Assembly (NCBI GenBank): GCA_003524335.1
Contig: DQHV01000365.1
Location: 1-6,988, forward strand
Reading direction: 5' to 3'
Length of the DNA: 6,988 bases
Origin: Candidatus Aminicenantota bacterium
Lineage (GTDB): Bacteria > Acidobacteriota > Aminicenantia > Aminicenantales > UBA8522
Below are positions 5,228 through 6,988 of this stretch, piece by piece. The stretch's first letter is position 1. The number at the start of each line of letters is the position of its first letter. Under the pieces are notes generated by a model. It did no database searches, was not told the origin of the DNA, and saw only the letters and a list, made by a program, of their open reading frames with translations. The position numbers and the translations under genes were made by a program.

Positions 5228-6754
5228 ATGAAGGGAAAAGGTCCAGTTTTCATCCCTTGTCTGACACTCATTGCAGCCTGCTTCTTTGTCGGAGACGCGG
5301 CGGCTTTCAGGAATCGGAGGAGCGAGGCAGCGCAGGCCAAAGAGCCGTTAAGTGAGGCGTCAAAGCAATGGTTGGAAGAGGTCGTTTCTTACATCATCAC
5401 ACCTCGGGAAAAGGATGTATTTATCAACCTGCCGACGGAATTGGACCGCGGACAGTTCATCGAGACCTTCTGGAAAAAACGCGATCCCAACCCGCAGACG
5501 GCGGAGAACGAGTTCAAGCTTGAGTACTACCGCCGGATCGCCCTGGCTAACAAGTTTTTCGGGACGGGAGGCATTCCCGGCTGGCGGACGGACCGCGGCC
5601 GCTTCTACATCCTTCTCGGCCCGCCCAAAGAGATAGAGAGAGACCTTACCTCCTCCGTATCGGCCCTGACCATGTCCCAGGGCCCAAAGGAGACATGGCA
5701 ATACTGGGACCTCCCCAACCCGAAGCTACCCTATAATCTAGAATTTGTGTTTGTCGATAAGTTCGGGACCGGGAACTACGTCCTCGAGCAAACGCTGAGG
5801 ATGGACCAGGGAAGGAATGAAGCCTTCGACCCGAACGACCTCACGTTTCAATTCGACTACCTAGAAAACGTCGCCGAAGCCATGAAGAACCCGTTTGAGA
5901 ACCTGGAAAAGCTCAAGGGGGTCATCACGACCCAGGTGACGTATAACCTCATTCCGTTCCAGTATGGGCTCTTTTCTTTCAAGGGGATGGAGAAAAAGGC
6001 GTTGGTTCCCCTTGTCGTTTCGATCCCCTATGCCTCTCTCCCTACGAAACGGAGCGGCTTCGACTATTTCTTCTCGCTCAACCTGACGGTCAACGTGAGC
6101 AACACCCCGGGACAGGTCGTCTTCGAGGCCAGTAAGGACCTCAACTTCAAGAAGACGGCGACGGAGTTGGCTGGACTTCTGGACACTTCTTTTAGGTTCC
6201 AGACCTTTCTTTCCCTCGAACCGGGAGATTACAGACTCCATCTCCTGATCCTCGATAACTACAGCGGCAAGATCGGGACTTCTCATCAGCCGGTTTCGGT
6301 CCCCGATCTTTCAGCCGACGGTCCGGCCATGAGTGACATTGTCCTGTCCACGGAAGATGCCCGACCAGAAGGCCGGTCTGAGGGTAAAACGGAAGGCCTC
6401 GGGACTGCGGTCTCTCGTGCCAACACAGAGAGGGTTTTCCGGGCCGGAGATGAGATGAGTGTATTTTTTGAAGTCTACAACTTAAGCCTTAACGAGACCA
6501 CAGGCTTGAACAGAGTGAAGGCCGAGTATGTTTTTATCCAGGCCGGCAAAACCCTGGCCCGGATTCCGGCGCCGCCGATCGAGCCTTCGGCCCAAAAAGA
6601 CTGCCGCTTCCGGACTTCATTCCTCCTGAAGAGCTTCGAGCCTGGGGATTATGTTTTGCGGGCCGCTGTCACCGATGAAAACTCGGGACGGTCCGTCTCC
6701 AGGGAGATTCCCTTTACCATTGTTGCTCCGAAACAGCCGGGGTCAACTCCATGA
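5228..6754 (+). CDS. GWxTD domain-containing exported protein
   Basis: A 508-aa protein. The N-terminus is an export signal (K2, K4, hydrophobic 6-21) with a type I site after A24-A-A26. An I-A-A-C sequence at 15-18 could instead act as a weak lipobox. The N-terminal half carries the hallmarks of the GWxTD family: VSYIITPREKDVFINLPTE at 53-71, FWKKRDP at 81-87, the name motif GWRTD at 118-122 running into GRFYILLGPP (124-133), and ETWQYW at 155-160. Its function is not established for any member I know. The C-terminal part (about 240-500) is predicted beta-rich, and two related segments containing EPGDY (331-335 and 471-475) suggest duplicated Ig-like domains. ATG 5228 lies 4 bases after the TPR gene stop. 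Its only ribosome-binding site is AGGA (5222-5225), which overlaps that stop and is only two bases from the ATG, so translation probably depends on coupling to the TPR gene. Confidence 0.88.
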   Translation: MKGKGPVFIPCLTLIAACFFVGDAAAFRNRRSEAAQAKEPLSEASKQWLEEVVSYIITPREKDVFINLPTELDRGQFIETFWKKRDPNPQTAENEFKLEYYRRIALANKFFGTGGIPGWRTDRGRFYILLGPPKEIERDLTSSVSALTMSQGPKETWQYWDLPNPKLPYNLEFVFVDKFGTGNYVLEQTLRMDQGRNEAFDPNDLTFQFDYLENVAEAMKNPFENLEKLKGVITTQVTYNLIPFQYGLFSFKGMEKKALVPLVVSIPYASLPTKRSGFDYFFSLNLTVNVSNTPGQVVFEASKDLNFKKTATELAGLLDTSFRFQTFLSLEPGDYRLHLLILDNYSGKIGTSHQPVSVPDLSADGPAMSDIVLSTEDARPEGRSEGKTEGLGTAVSRANTERVFRAGDEMSVFFEVYNLSLNETTGLNRVKAEYVFIQAGKTLARIPAPPIEPSAQKDCRFRTSFLLKSFEPGDYVLRAAVTDENSGRSVSREIPFTIVAPKQPGSTP

Positions 6755-6770
6755 TCGAAAGTCAGGGAGG

Positions 6771-6807
6771 CGGATCCCATAAAGTTTGAACCCGGCTCCG
6801 TTTTTTT
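6771..6807 (+). terminator. Possible weak intrinsic terminator after the GWxTD gene
   Basis: CGGATCC (6771-6777) pairs with GGCTCCG (6794-6800), six of seven positions with one T-C mismatch. The loop is 16 bases and seven T residues follow (6801-6807). The long loop and the mismatch make the stem weak, but the T-run directly after it is what an intrinsic terminator would show. Confidence 0.4.
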
Positions 6808-6815
6808 CGTATATC
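6786..6815 (+). promoter_or_regulatory. Possible promoter of the right-edge gene
   Basis: TTGAAC (6786-6791) and TATATC (6810-6815) are separated by 18 bases, each matching the sigma-70 consensus at 4 of 6 positions. The start would fall near 6822, just upstream of the GGAGG at 6835-6839. A second TG-C-TATTTT extended -10 at 6823-6831 looks better as a motif, but would start transcription inside the ribosome-binding site. Weak support either way. Confidence 0.3.
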
Positions 6816-6845
6816 TGGGTAATGCTATTTTGTTGGAGGTGCTTG

Positions 6846-6988
6846 TTGTTTAAAAAACGGTTTGATTTTCTTGCTGTCACTGTCCTTATCGTCTTCCTGG
6901 CGCTGCCCGCTCTCGGCTCCAAGCCGGCCGATCCCAAGGCGCAGCTCAAGGGATTTCCCGAGTTCGTCGCCAAAGCCATGGCCGAATG
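6846..6988 (+). CDS. N-terminus of an exported protein, probably a beta-lactamase-family serine hydrolase (3' partial)
   Basis: Forty-seven codons are visible before the window ends. Two adjacent in-frame TTG codons, 6843 and 6846, could start it. GGAGG at 6835-6839 is 6 bases before 6846 and only 3 before 6843, so 6846 is preferred. There is no ATG before codon 45. The protein begins MFKKRFDF and continues with a hydrophobic core (about residues 8-20), ending in A22-L-G24, a type I signal peptidase site. The mature start ends in GFPEFVAKAMAE, with the next codon beginning TG. This resembles the opening helix of class C beta-lactamase-like serine hydrolases, which often read FVAKAMxEWxVPG; a TGG Trp next would fit. 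No catalytic motif lies inside the window, so the family is an inference from one helix. The exported nature is well supported. Confidence 0.55.
   Translation, partial: MFKKRFDFLAVTVLIVFLALPALGSKPADPKAQLKGFPEFVAKAMAE

Noticed and set aside
1..6988. CRISPR arrays, insertion sequences, tRNA/rRNA genes, toxin-antitoxin or phage-defence genes
   Set aside because: No regularly spaced repeats, terminal inverted repeats, transposase motifs, tRNA-like folds or defence domains were seen on either strand.

Overview
The window carries one set of co-oriented, all plus-strand genes with short intergenic gaps, from a moderately GC-rich bacterium with a Gram-negative envelope. It encodes a TonB-dependent outer-membrane receptor, several signal peptides and a GWxTD-domain protein. 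GWxTD proteins and Oar-like receptors with an N-terminal carboxypeptidase-regulatory-like domain are typical of Acidobacteriota and of the related Candidatus Aminicenantes. That lineage is my best guess, made from family knowledge and not from any search. No rRNA, tRNA, CRISPR array, insertion sequence or integrase was seen, and no gap exceeds 300 bases.

Layout. (1) Bases 2-517 hold the C-terminal four-helix membrane tail of a protein that begins upstream, probably a beta-lactamase-family serine hydrolase. (2) A 130-bp gap holds a promoter and overlapping inverted repeats in front of a TTG-started GntR/FadR-type (FCD) regulator (648-1355). (3) A 118-bp gap holds a near-perfect Shine-Dalgarno sequence, a possible 30-codon leader ORF and a 7-bp hairpin. 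It leads into an 895-aa TonB-dependent receptor (1474-4161), which is closed by a strong intrinsic terminator (4186-4216). (4) A new transcription unit starts at an extended -10 element near 4256. It encodes a secreted protein with a carboxypeptidase-regulatory-like domain and five TPRs (best start 4297), followed 4 bases later by a secreted 508-aa GWxTD protein (5228-6754). (5) A weak terminator/promoter region leads to the first 47 codons of an exported protein. Its mature N-terminus looks like that of another serine hydrolase, and it runs off the right edge.

How the parts may work together (inference). The GntR regulator probably controls its own promoter and the receptor behind it, giving ligand-responsive uptake of an unknown substrate. 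The TPR and GWxTD proteins form a translationally coupled pair of envelope proteins with no known biochemical role. The serine hydrolases at both edges may be envelope peptidases or esterases. The least described parts are the TPR-GWxTD pair and the leader region upstream of the receptor.
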